A stretch of DNA of 27,020 nt from positions 1 through 27,020 of the IMG/VR virus record IMGVR_UViG_3300004151_000036; one strand, written 5' to 3'. The stretch's first letter is position 1. Every line of letters starts with the position of its first letter. This document shows, one piece after another, positions 15,339-22,521 of the stretch. The notes below the pieces were generated by a model that saw only the letters and a program-made list of their open reading frames with translations, made no database searches and had not been told where the DNA came from. Both the position numbers and the translations under genes were made by a program. Source of the DNA: a virus.

Positions 15339-15722
15339 TTACAGGGTATAATATTCGGGTTTTTTACCTACTTTTTTACCATGCTCAGATGCAAGATCGG
15401 ACTTAGTAAACCAATATCCATTAACCGGGCAACGCCAAATTTCTTTGATGTATTGAGCTCTCATCAATTCTTCAGCTTCAGCCGAGAAATCAACTACATC
15501 AGGCTTCGCAACATCTTCGGTAGTAGTTTCCGGAGCTTCCACATCTGCAACCACCTCAGTAGTTTCGGTAGGAGCTTCAGTAGCTTGCATATCTGCAACC
15601 GTTTCAGTTACTTCAGTAGATTCCACATTGGTAACTTCCTGAGTTGTTTTGGTAGTAGCTGCAGCAACTTCTACTTTTTCTTTTTGTTCGACAACAGGTG
15701 TCGTATTTGTTTTCTTTGCCAT
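15339..15722 (-). CDS. Low-complexity Thr/Glu/Val-rich protein with short C-terminal Cys/Trp motif
   Basis: Residues ~1-85 of this 127-residue protein are a Thr/Glu/Val/Ala repeat-like tract (runs of TTEVVADVEAPE type) with almost no hydrophobic core, probably disordered. The last ~40 residues form a compact motif, EIWRCPVNGYWFTKSDLASE followed by HGKKVGKKPEYYTL. It starts 1 nt after the previous stop and precedes the sheath gene by 3 nt. The position would suit a small head-tail connector or tail completion factor, but I recognise no family. The DNA coding for the tract is itself repetitive, and such stretches change length easily. Confidence 0.6.
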   Translation of the reverse strand: MAKKTNTTPVVEQKEKVEVAAATTKTTQEVTNVESTEVTETVADMQATEAPTETTEVVADVEAPETTTEDVAKPDVVDFSAEAEELMRAQYIKEIWRCPVNGYWFTKSDLASEHGKKVGKKPEYYTL

Positions 15723-15723
15723 T

Positions 15724-16374
15724 TTACTTAATTAATTTATAGCGTTTCAACATTAAATACACAAATAATAAGATTCCGACAATGGTAATAACAGCCACAA
15801 TGGTAATCCAACCAGGCGTTTTCACTTCTGTTTTTTTATCAGTTGTTTGTTGCTGAGCTTGCTTAGATTGTCCTTTATCTTTTGTTTTAGCCGCTTTTTC
15901 ACTTTCCGAGTTATCGGTTAGCTTTTTAGCGTTTGTTTCCTGAGACTCCGAACTTGATTGCAAGTTCTTTTTATCGCCTCTTTTCGTTTTACGGTTTGTT
16001 GTCTCCGTTTCGGTAGGGTATTGCTTTCCGCTGCCGTCAGGAGCTGAGAACTTCGTTTTAGTTGTCGTTTCTTCAACCAATTCGTCTGTTGTACTTTTGT
16101 CTGAAGCAATTGTTTTGGCACTACCTGAATACTCATCCAGTTCGTTGACTTTAAGCTTCAGTTTTTCAGCATTTTCAGTGCTCAAATTTGCTTCAGTAGA
16201 AGCTTTCTGTTTTGATTGATCAACCTGCTTAGTCGTTTTACAACCAACTAAACTAATAATCAAAAAATACAACAACACAAAAAAAGGCATTAACAGTACT
16301 TTAGCCGGATTTCTTCTGTTTAAATTACCCAGCAGCCTGTTTTGCTTCTTGAATTTTCTCTTCGAGGTTTTCAT
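15724..16374 (-). CDS. Candidate unimolecular spanin (lipoprotein with C-terminal membrane segment)
   Basis: The protein has 216 residues from ATG 16374, or 188 from ATG 16290, which would begin MPFFVLLYFLIISLVGC. The longer start overlaps the previous gene by 50 nt but supplies the basic residues usual before a lipoprotein signal; both are possible. LVGC is a lipobox, with Cys 45 in the long form. The middle ~140 residues are Lys/Thr/Ser/Glu/Gln-rich and probably extended. Residues ~187-207 (ITIVAVITIVGILLFVYLML) form a transmembrane helix followed by a basic tail. An outer-membrane lipid anchor plus an inner-membrane helix in one chain is the u-spanin layout, used to fuse the two membranes at lysis. 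The place next to endolysin and holin supports it. Confidence 0.62.
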   Translation of the reverse strand: MKTSKRKFKKQNRLLGNLNRRNPAKVLLMPFFVLLYFLIISLVGCKTTKQVDQSKQKASTEANLSTENAEKLKLKVNELDEYSGSAKTIASDKSTTDELVEETTTKTKFSAPDGSGKQYPTETETTNRKTKRGDKKNLQSSSESQETNAKKLTDNSESEKAAKTKDKGQSKQAQQQTTDKKTEVKTPGWITIVAVITIVGILLFVYLMLKRYKLIK

Positions 16375-16723
16375 GATCTATACTATCTAAAATTTTTAAA
16401 ATCTTACTAATGGTCGTGTTTTGTTTTCTTACTTCGGTTCGTAGTGATTTTACTTCGGTCAAAACATCATTGTAATTTTTAAGCAACTGTGCACTGTTTT
16501 CTTCCTGCTGTTTGTAGCGTGCCTCCATGCTTTCAGCAATACCACGCCATAGACCTGCAACCTTTTCTACATTATCTATTTCAGTGCTTTCGGCATTTGC
16601 TTCAGCTCCTTTTGCCTCTGCATTAGCTTTGTTCTTTTGAGCTTTCAACGTCAAAAGAGAAAAGATTAATCCACCTCCAAAAACTACATTCAGAACTAAA
16701 CTGAGTATATCTAACCAACCCAT
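16325..16723 (-). CDS. Membrane protein with N-terminal helix and coiled coil; holin or lysis-accessory candidate
   Basis: The 132-residue protein opens with one transmembrane helix (LSLVLNVVFGGGLIFSLLTL, residues ~7-26). A long charged helical region follows, rich in Ala, Glu, Lys and Gln with heptad character to about residue 125. It begins 6 nt after the endolysin gene. The endolysin has no signal sequence, so a holin or similar export factor is needed, and this is the nearest candidate. The single helix plus periplasmic or cytoplasmic coiled coil would also suit an Rz-like inner-membrane spanin. The sequence alone does not settle which. Confidence 0.55.
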   Translation of the reverse strand: MGWLDILSLVLNVVFGGGLIFSLLTLKAQKNKANAEAKGAEANAESTEIDNVEKVAGLWRGIAESMEARYKQQEENSAQLLKNYNDVLTEVKSLRTEVRKQNTTISKILKILDSIDHENLEEKIQEAKQAAG

Positions 16724-16729
16724 ACCATT

Positions 16730-17203
16730 TTACTTTTTAAAATACAATTCAGCTTCGGTTTTACGCCTTTTTACTAATCCTGGTAACACAACCCCTCCGC
16801 CTTTGTTCCACTTAGAAAATTCAACTGCTATTTTTGGGTCATTTGGATTAGCTAAAACTTTTTTCAAAAGAGTGCTATCTCCCAAACCCTCAGGTACAGT
16901 ATCTATATCAATATCAGAACCGCAGTTGTATGCAAAATCAACCAATGCATCAAACTGATTTTGTGTAAGAACTACTGATTTTGTAAGTAGTGTAACATCC
17001 GATTCAAAAGCACGTAAATCCCACAAAAGCATCTCATCAGCTTTAGCTTGAGTAATAGCAGGATCTTTCATTGAAACCCGGACACCATTTGTATAACGAG
17101 TACTTCCCCAACCGATAGTTGGAACACCCGCAGGACACTTGTAGGGTTTCAATTTGCAACCTTCAAATTGCTTTACTAAAAGAACAGTTTTTATTGATTT
17201 CAT
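16730..17203 (-). CDS. Endolysin, T4/P22-type lysozyme (glycoside hydrolase 24)
   Basis: The 157-residue protein cleaves the beta-1,4 bond between N-acetylmuramic acid and N-acetylglucosamine in peptidoglycan. The active-site region reads KQFEGCKLKPYKCPAGVPTI and then GWGSTRY, giving Glu14, Cys23 and Thr29 in the E-8-(C/D)-5-T spacing of the family. A helical C-terminal domain follows, with TQNQFDALVDFAYNCGS, a strongly conserved motif. The N-terminus (MKSIKTVLLVKQF) is not a secretion or SAR sequence, so release should depend on a holin. It overlaps the preceding gene by 4 nt. Confidence 0.93.
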   Translation of the reverse strand: MKSIKTVLLVKQFEGCKLKPYKCPAGVPTIGWGSTRYTNGVRVSMKDPAITQAKADEMLLWDLRAFESDVTLLTKSVVLTQNQFDALVDFAYNCGSDIDIDTVPEGLGDSTLLKKVLANPNDPKIAVEFSKWNKGGGVVLPGLVKRRKTEAELYFKK

Positions 17204-17697
17204 TTGAATTTAAATTTTGCTGCAATATCAGGTTGCGGCTTTTCAGCAGTTTGTCTTACTATCGTTTTTGCATCATCAACCGACGTTGAAAAGTCTATAC
17301 GAAACATAATGTAGCGATTGCCATATTGAGGTTTAAACTCAGTTACACGAACCAATGGACTAAGAAGCCCCGGTATTGATAGACCTTCAAAGGTTTGGAA
17401 CAAGTCATCAAAGCGGTCGAGAATCTCGATTGTTTCATCTTCGCGTTCCGCCCCTTTGAAGCTATCAGTAACCAAATTCAAATACAAAAACAAACTAACA
17501 ATACCTTCACCTATTTGCGTGTGTTCCAGTTGGCTTTTAAACCTGAAGTCAGAGAACTCAACTAACAATGCCGGCAATGGCAATGGATAAGTATCCTTTT
17601 CTTTCTGAAACTGTCCTTTTTGTAAATCTTTCGACTTCAAGTAAGTCAGCTCAGAAGCCTTATTGCGTATAGCCTTGTATATATCGCTGCGTTTCAT
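17200..17697 (-). CDS. Head-tail connector/tail terminator-like protein
   Basis: I take ATG 17697 (MKRSDIYKAIRNKASELTYL, 165 residues). An in-frame GTG at 17727 would add 10 residues. The protein has no membrane segment. Its pattern of an N-terminal helix, a PLPLPALLVEFSDFRFKSQL strand region, a long IVSLFLYLNLVTDSFKG strand, and a late YGNRYIMFRIDFSTSVDDA strand resembles the small alpha/beta tail terminators of Bacteroidetes phages. It sits between capsid and lysis genes. The call is by fold impression and place only. Confidence 0.5.
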   Translation of the reverse strand: MKRSDIYKAIRNKASELTYLKSKDLQKGQFQKEKDTYPLPLPALLVEFSDFRFKSQLEHTQIGEGIVSLFLYLNLVTDSFKGAEREDETIEILDRFDDLFQTFEGLSIPGLLSPLVRVTEFKPQYGNRYIMFRIDFSTSVDDAKTIVRQTAEKPQPDIAAKFKFK

Positions 17698-17776
17698 TTC
17701 TTTAGGTTTAGCGTACTCACCATTCACATGGTAAGTACGCTGTTGGAAAAACTAACTATTTAAACAAAAAAAGTAT

Positions 17777-18799
17777 TTATGATTTAGCCTGATAGATCAT
17801 TGCGGAATATCGCTGTGAATCTTTTGTAAAATCAGACTTTGAACGGTGAGCAAAACCGAATTCAGTTGCACGACCTGTAGGGTTTTGCGATTTATTTACA
17901 AGGAACATTTCAAACGCTCCACCGGCATAAAACACCTCTTCTTTACAGAATACAAAACCTGCCGGTACTACATTTCCTGTAATAAGTGCTCCTTGAGCTG
18001 CCTTTGCGCCTGCTGTAATGTCATAAGCTACAAGACTATTGTCTGATGCTTTATGAATTTTGAAGTTATAATACTCAACCACCGATGGGTTAATTGTACC
18101 ATTGTTTACCTGCATACCTAATTGAGCTTTAAGAATCGTATTATTCTCAACTAAATCCCACCACAAATCAGATGGCAACACCAAGTTACGTCCACCGGGG
18201 AAACCTGCCTTATCTAAAATTCTTGCAAGGTTCAATACATCTTCTAACATTAGCGTTTTCAAGCCTCCACGTACCGGACCGGTTGTTGGAATGATAATAC
18301 GCTTATTACCGGCAGTTGCAGGCGCAAATGCATAAGCAGCATCATTGATTTCTTTGAGTACAATAGCCTCAGCCGATTTCTTTGTGTAGTACTGAATTTT
18401 ATCGAATGGCAATGCATGCATATTGATATTACGCATTTTGTAATTCTGACTATCGTAATAGTCCAAAGATACATCGTAAGTAGTTTCGGACGGCTCTACA
18501 CTGTCAACATCAGTTGTACGGTTCTTATACACCGCCGGAGCAGCACCCGCTTCAGGAAACTTCAACGTTTGACCATCGACAACAAACGAACTTAAATCCT
18601 GAGCATCTTTAAGCCATGTATCAATTTTTACATATTCCTCCTGTAAGGAGCGCATAAACACAATTTGCTGCGTATCTAACACAACAGGTGGAGCAGCCAT
18701 CAACATTCCCACACCAACTAAACTACCACCACCAAAGGAGATAATTGCACCTACCAATCCAACGATAAGCAAGCAACCAAAAACAACAATTCTTTTCAT
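17777..18799 (-). CDS. Major capsid protein with hydrophobic N-terminal segment
   Basis: From ATG 18799 (MKRIVVFGCLLIVGLVGAII) the protein has 340 residues; an in-frame TTG at 18808 and ATG 18700 (MAAPPVVLDTQQ) are alternatives. The main body has HK97-type capsid features: IVFMRSLQEEYVKIDTWL, SVEPSETTYDVSLDYYDSQN (E-loop-like region), a helix-rich spine with MLEDVLNLARILDKAG, and a C-terminal P-domain ending FAHRSKSDFTKDSQRYSAM. It directly follows the protease/scaffold gene. The first ~38 residues are a strongly hydrophobic helix with a Gly-rich tail and an AxA-like end, unlike a normal scaffold delta domain. Perhaps it is removed by the prohead protease. Confidence 0.82.
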   Translation of the reverse strand: MKRIVVFGCLLIVGLVGAIISFGGGSLVGVGMLMAAPPVVLDTQQIVFMRSLQEEYVKIDTWLKDAQDLSSFVVDGQTLKFPEAGAAPAVYKNRTTDVDSVEPSETTYDVSLDYYDSQNYKMRNINMHALPFDKIQYYTKKSAEAIVLKEINDAAYAFAPATAGNKRIIIPTTGPVRGGLKTLMLEDVLNLARILDKAGFPGGRNLVLPSDLWWDLVENNTILKAQLGMQVNNGTINPSVVEYYNFKIHKASDNSLVAYDITAGAKAAQGALITGNVVPAGFVFCKEEVFYAGGAFEMFLVNKSQNPTGRATEFGFAHRSKSDFTKDSQRYSAMIYQAKS

Positions 18800-18869
18800 A
18801 CCTTTCAAACTAATTTATATTATACTTTAAATTCACTTCGCAACGCACTTCGTAGGCTTCGCATTTGAT

Positions 18870-19946
18870 TTAAGCCTCCGTAGTAATAGAAATCCCCAAC
18901 TTTTTACTTTCTGCCAAAAATGCAGCCTCTAATGCTTTGAATTTATCAGGCTCGTTTTTTTGCATAAGGCTTAATGCTTCCTGATCTTTTTTGTAATAAT
19001 CCAAATAAGTCCACTTAGCACGTTCGTCACCTTCCTTTTCAGTTTTCTCACTACCAAGCCCGGCAACAAAGGTTTGAAGTCCATCAATTCCCTTCATCAA
19101 TTCCAACTGCTTTTTAGTACCATCGTAATCAAGCACGGCACCTGCGCGATAAATTGCTTTTTGAGGTTCGGTAATCGCTCCACGATTGAAATGCAGTGCT
19201 ACCAACGCATCCGCTTTCGCCTCAGCGGTTTCAGTTCCACCACCCGCCGGAGCCTGAACTTCGGGTTTAGTTCGCGCACCCAGCATTGAGCTTGTTGTAT
19301 CATAATCATTAAATGCAAGTTTTTTCAGCGAGGCAATTTCGCCTTCCTGAACTACACCGCGCTCTTTGTGAAACATCACAAGATTATCGGCAGCTAATTG
19401 TTTTGAGGCTGCAAGCTCAGCTTGCATTTGCTCAACGGTTTTTTGTTCTACAGCCATTTCGTTTTTTACAATTAAATTTAATTTATATTCACCACCTTCC
19501 GGTGTAGATAATTTTACAGCATTTTTTTGTCCGGGAATAGTAACTAACGAAATTTCCAATAAATCCCACTTAGTCACAGTGCTTAGTGTTTGACCTTTCA
19601 ATAGATATTTTGGGTCATCGCTTTCTTCTATAGGTAATATGTTGAGACTTACAGCACTCATAAACCCATCCTTATATTTCCAATAAAGCTTAACAGCATC
19701 GTCATCGTTTCTGTCAAACTCCAACAATCCGGAAAACTCGCTACCTTCAAGTTTAAGGTCAGACCATTTACCCACAGGAATCATCCAAGTATTGTGCTGT
19801 ACACAACATACAGGGTTCTGATTAAATCCATCCAAATTACCACCACTCATAAGCAACCGCCAACCGTATCGGTTAACCGTTTCGTCACATATTGTAAATG
19901 GAATCGTTAAAGCTCCATCCGGTAATTTTCTTTCCTGTTTAGCCAT
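18870..19946 (-). CDS. Prohead protease fused to capsid scaffold (Mu gpI/Z-like arrangement)
   Basis: The start is ATG 19946 (MAKQERKLPDGALTIPFTIC, 358 residues); a TTG further upstream would add 8 residues. Residues ~1-165 form a prohead-protease-like domain with the His of CCVQHNTWMIPVGKW and the Ser of DGFMSAVSLNIL, followed by LLEISLVTIPGQKNAV, the order expected in S78/U35-type serine proteases. Residues ~165 to the end are helical, acidic, Ala/Glu/Lys-rich scaffold. An in-frame ATG at 19457 (MAVEQKTVEQMQAELAASKQ) could make a separate 195-residue scaffold by internal initiation, as Mu does with gpI and gpZ. It is the first gene of the leftward operon, 63 nt or more from the capsid gene. 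Confidence 0.78.
   Translation of the reverse strand: MAKQERKLPDGALTIPFTICDETVNRYGWRLLMSGGNLDGFNQNPVCCVQHNTWMIPVGKWSDLKLEGSEFSGLLEFDRNDDDAVKLYWKYKDGFMSAVSLNILPIEESDDPKYLLKGQTLSTVTKWDLLEISLVTIPGQKNAVKLSTPEGGEYKLNLIVKNEMAVEQKTVEQMQAELAASKQLAADNLVMFHKERGVVQEGEIASLKKLAFNDYDTTSSMLGARTKPEVQAPAGGGTETAEAKADALVALHFNRGAITEPQKAIYRAGAVLDYDGTKKQLELMKGIDGLQTFVAGLGSEKTEKEGDERAKWTYLDYYKKDQEALSLMQKNEPDKFKALEAAFLAESKKLGISITTEA
19455..19457 (-). promoter_or_regulatory. Candidate internal start for a separate scaffold protein
   Basis: An in-frame ATG at the border between the protease and scaffold domains would start a 195-residue product beginning MAVEQKTVEQ. The border falls where Mu and lambda place their internal scaffold starts. 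No ribosome binding site is visible, but Bacteroidetes genes rarely show one. Protein evidence is needed to confirm it. Confidence 0.4.
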
Positions 19947-19975
19947 TTTATTCGAAATAATTTTCGACAAAGTAA

Positions 19976-20150
19976 AACCGAAAAAAACACAAAAAAAAAT
20001 TGTCGATTTGTAGTTAATCGGTTTTTAAACAACTACTGTCGTAAAATCAAACAACTACAAATCAAGCATTTTCAAAGCCTGAAAAAAAATAAAACCTTTG
20101 TATCTCATTTTTATATATAGTAAGTATACAAATAATTAAAAACCATGTAA
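19976..20150. promoter_or_regulatory. Divergent regulatory gap with repeated AACTAC sites
   Basis: This ~180-bp, strongly AT-rich gap separates the two late operons and holds no gene. AAACAACTAC occurs directly repeated at 20027-20036 and 20049-20058, 22 bp apart. The second copy is part of AACTACAAATC (20053-20063), which is an exact inverted copy of GATTTGTAGTT (20005-20015). These look like activator or repressor sites. On the right, AACCTTTG (20093-20100) is one base from the Bacteroidetes -7 box TAnnTTTG and lies ~45 nt before the first rightward ATG. On the left, TTACTTTG (19975-19968, minus strand) is also one base off that box. Promoter calls are weak, repeat calls are firm. Confidence 0.5.
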
Positions 20151-20636
20151 ATGCCTAAAATTTCACAAGCCGAACGCTTACAAAAAATTGAGCAAGCCCG
20201 GCAGATGTATTGCAAGGGTTTCGATGCTCAGACCATTGCCGACATTATGGGCGATGTAAAAAAACGAACCGTGGAGGACTGGATACGTGAGTACGATTTT
20301 GAACGCTCAAAACGCTCTCAAATCATTGCATTATCCGAAATTCGCAACTCCATACTCGAAAGTTATGCCGACTTGCTTGATGGCAAAAAGCCAAAAGTAA
20401 CGCCCGACCAAGCTGCGAAGTATGCAACGGCGTTTGAAAAGTTCAGCAGCAAGAAACAAGTATTGTCGTACATGCACGAAGCTTATGAGATGCTCAGCGA
20501 GGAGTATATGAATGAGATTCAAACCGCTGATACACCCAAAGAAAAATCAACCATCCTAACTGAACTACGAGGTGTACGTTCGCGAATGGAAAAAGTATTA
20601 ACCTGCCTCACTAAAGAAGTATTGGGAAATGATTAA
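20151..20636 (+). CDS. terS: Terminase small subunit
   Basis: The 161-residue protein is first in the rightward operon. The N-terminal ~60 residues hold a helix-turn-helix (ARQMYCKGFDAQTIADIMGD followed by KKRTVEDWIREYDFE), the phage DNA-recognition domain. The rest is helical: a central FEKFSSKKQVLSYMHEAYEM region and a basic C-terminus (SRMEKVLTCLTKEVL) for oligomerisation and contact with the large subunit. It selects phage DNA for packaging. It stands next to a small unknown gene and the large terminase. The 3' end overlaps the next gene by 8 nt. An ATGTAA start-stop pair lies 6 nt before its ATG. Confidence 0.8.
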   Translation: MPKISQAERLQKIEQARQMYCKGFDAQTIADIMGDVKKRTVEDWIREYDFERSKRSQIIALSEIRNSILESYADLLDGKKPKVTPDQAAKYATAFEKFSSKKQVLSYMHEAYEMLSEEYMNEIQTADTPKEKSTILTELRGVRSRMEKVLTCLTKEVLGND

Positions 20637-20886
20637 AAAATGGCTTGTAAAGGCACGGCAATTAATATTTCAAACCTATGTAGGCTATAAGGTTTATAAC
20701 CTAAAAAAAGAAGCCGACTTTGTCAGCTCCAAATTTGGCGTTCAAATATTTATAATCAAATACGAACGCGAAATTATCAGTGTCACTAAAGATTGGTTCA
20801 CGTATCAGAAACAACACGGTAAATTTCCAAAAGATTTTACGTGTGAAGATTTGAAGAAAATAGCTTTTTACTATACAAAAAAATGA
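20629..20886 (+). CDS. Small basic protein between terminase subunits, unknown function
   Basis: The 85-residue protein overlaps the small subunit by 8 nt and the large subunit by 4 nt, so translation is probably coupled. It is Lys/Tyr/Phe-rich and basic, with a short helical N-terminus (MIKKWLVKARQLIFQTYVGY) and no transmembrane segment of clear strength. C-terminal residues FPKDFTCEDLKKIAFYYTKK look like a small folded end. Its place suggests an accessory packaging factor, but I recognise no family. Confidence 0.6.
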   Translation: MIKKWLVKARQLIFQTYVGYKVYNLKKEADFVSSKFGVQIFIIKYEREIISVTKDWFTYQKQHGKFPKDFTCEDLKKIAFYYTKK

Positions 20887-22520
20887 CTAAAAAAGAGTAC
20901 CAGGAACTATTAGATCGTTTCGTTGCAAAATCAGATTTTATCCGTAGAGCTACTGTTGAGTCCATCATAAAAGAGACCACACAACAGCAAGAAGATCGTA
21001 TAGAATGGCTATTTCGTCCCGAAAATTACGGCTTCATGTTCAACCATTACTTTGGTAAAGGAACTACCATCCCCATGGCTGATAGTGATTGCGCCTGGTA
21101 CCATACTTCTATTTACAAAGATTTGTACAATGAAGCATTTATTACGCTGTTTAATCTCATTTTCCGCGGTGGAGCAAAGTCAACTCATGCCAATATGGGT
21201 TACGCTTTCGGTTTGAAGCAAACAAAAAAAGCCATGTTTCAATTGGTAGTTGGTGCAAACGAAGTACTCGCTGCCATGTTGCTTCAAGATTTACAAGTTC
21301 AATTTGAGTGCAACGAAAGAATTATTCAGGATTTTGGACTACAGAAAAGCTATGGAAACTGGGCGGATGGTCAATTCGAAACTACAGACCGATGCACGTT
21401 TATGTCTTTAGGGATTGATCAGAAATTTCGCGGACTTAGACAAAACGGTATAAGATTACAATACGTATCACTCGATGACCTTGAAGATAAAAAAAGAGCA
21501 TTAAATGACAATTTAGTAGGCGAATACACCGAGAAAATAACAGGTGATATTCAGGGAGCTTTTTCAATTGACTCCGAAAGAATGATTATGAATAATAATT
21601 TCTTCGTAAAAAAGGGATTAGTTGAGTCATTAGCTAAAAAGAAAGGTTTTAACCTTGATAAAATAGACACAAAAACCAATATCATTCTGAAAGAAAAATA
21701 TGCTCATTTATATCTTGTTAATCTTACTACAAAGTATTATACCGATATAAATGACAAAAACACATTGACTTGGGAGCCTTCATGGAAAGAACGCTATACA
21801 CACGAAGCATGTCTTAGAAAAAAGGAACAATATAAAGATGACCCGGAAACATTGTCCGGCGAATTCTATAACACCCCAATCAACGCCGGAAAGCGAATTA
21901 AAAAGCACATGATTAGGTTCGTAAAACCAAAACCATTTGATTCTTATTTGGTAATTATTGGCAACTGGGACTTAGCATACTCTACAACTGCCTGTTTCAA
22001 AGCAATGGCAGTATTAGGTGTATCAGGCATAAGAATGACTGTGATAGATATATTTTGCAGACAGACAGCAGACATTGAAACCGCATTAGACTATCATTAT
22101 ACACAAGCCAATAAAATGATAAAAATAAACGCTTCTACCTTGTATTTCTACGATGCAAGCGTATCTCAAGAAGCGGTATATGCTCAAACTATAATTAGAT
22201 CTGCAATCAGACACAAATCTATTTGTATTCCATTGCCACAAAAGACACATACCGATAAGCCAACAAAAATTGATACTGTTTTAGTTGGTTCTTTGCTCAG
22301 TGGAATATTAGATTTCAGTGAAGATTTGAAAGAAAACCCAGACTGGGATGAAGCAGAAAGACAACTATTAAGGTTTGAAAAGGGCGGTAAATATGCGGTC
22401 GATTTTCCGGATGCGCTTTCAGATGCAATTCTTAAAGCTCAAGAGTATTTGAATGTAGATGATGAAAACGATAACAACAAAGCACCTGTAACAGGGCAAG
22501 ATGAAAGAGGAGGTTATTAA
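20883..22520 (+). CDS. terL: Terminase large subunit (packaging ATPase/nuclease)
   Basis: The 545-residue protein powers DNA packaging and cuts the packaged DNA. The ATPase half shows a Walker A variant FRGGAKSTHANMG near residue 95, with the Walker B-like IRLQYVSLDDLEDKKRA at about 195. The nuclease half has the expected acidic residues in order: Asp in VIIGNWDLAYSTTACF (~residue 360), Asp in TLYFYDASVSQEAV (~420), and Asp in YAVDFPDALSDAILKAQEYL (~510). Length is normal. The C-terminal tail is acidic and Asn/Asp-rich. An AGGAGG lies within its last codons, upstream of the methyltransferase start. Confidence 0.9.
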   Translation: MTKKEYQELLDRFVAKSDFIRRATVESIIKETTQQQEDRIEWLFRPENYGFMFNHYFGKGTTIPMADSDCAWYHTSIYKDLYNEAFITLFNLIFRGGAKSTHANMGYAFGLKQTKKAMFQLVVGANEVLAAMLLQDLQVQFECNERIIQDFGLQKSYGNWADGQFETTDRCTFMSLGIDQKFRGLRQNGIRLQYVSLDDLEDKKRALNDNLVGEYTEKITGDIQGAFSIDSERMIMNNNFFVKKGLVESLAKKKGFNLDKIDTKTNIILKEKYAHLYLVNLTTKYYTDINDKNTLTWEPSWKERYTHEACLRKKEQYKDDPETLSGEFYNTPINAGKRIKKHMIRFVKPKPFDSYLVIIGNWDLAYSTTACFKAMAVLGVSGIRMTVIDIFCRQTADIETALDYHYTQANKMIKINASTLYFYDASVSQEAVYAQTIIRSAIRHKSICIPLPQKTHTDKPTKIDTVLVGSLLSGILDFSEDLKENPDWDEAERQLLRFEKGGKYAVDFPDALSDAILKAQEYLNVDDENDNNKAPVTGQDERGGY

Positions 22521-22521
22521 T

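Noticed and set aside
15381-15731. Plus-strand Ser/Phe-rich frame opposite the low-complexity gene
   Set aside because: Its composition is the antisense of the Thr/Glu/Val tract, a common artefact.
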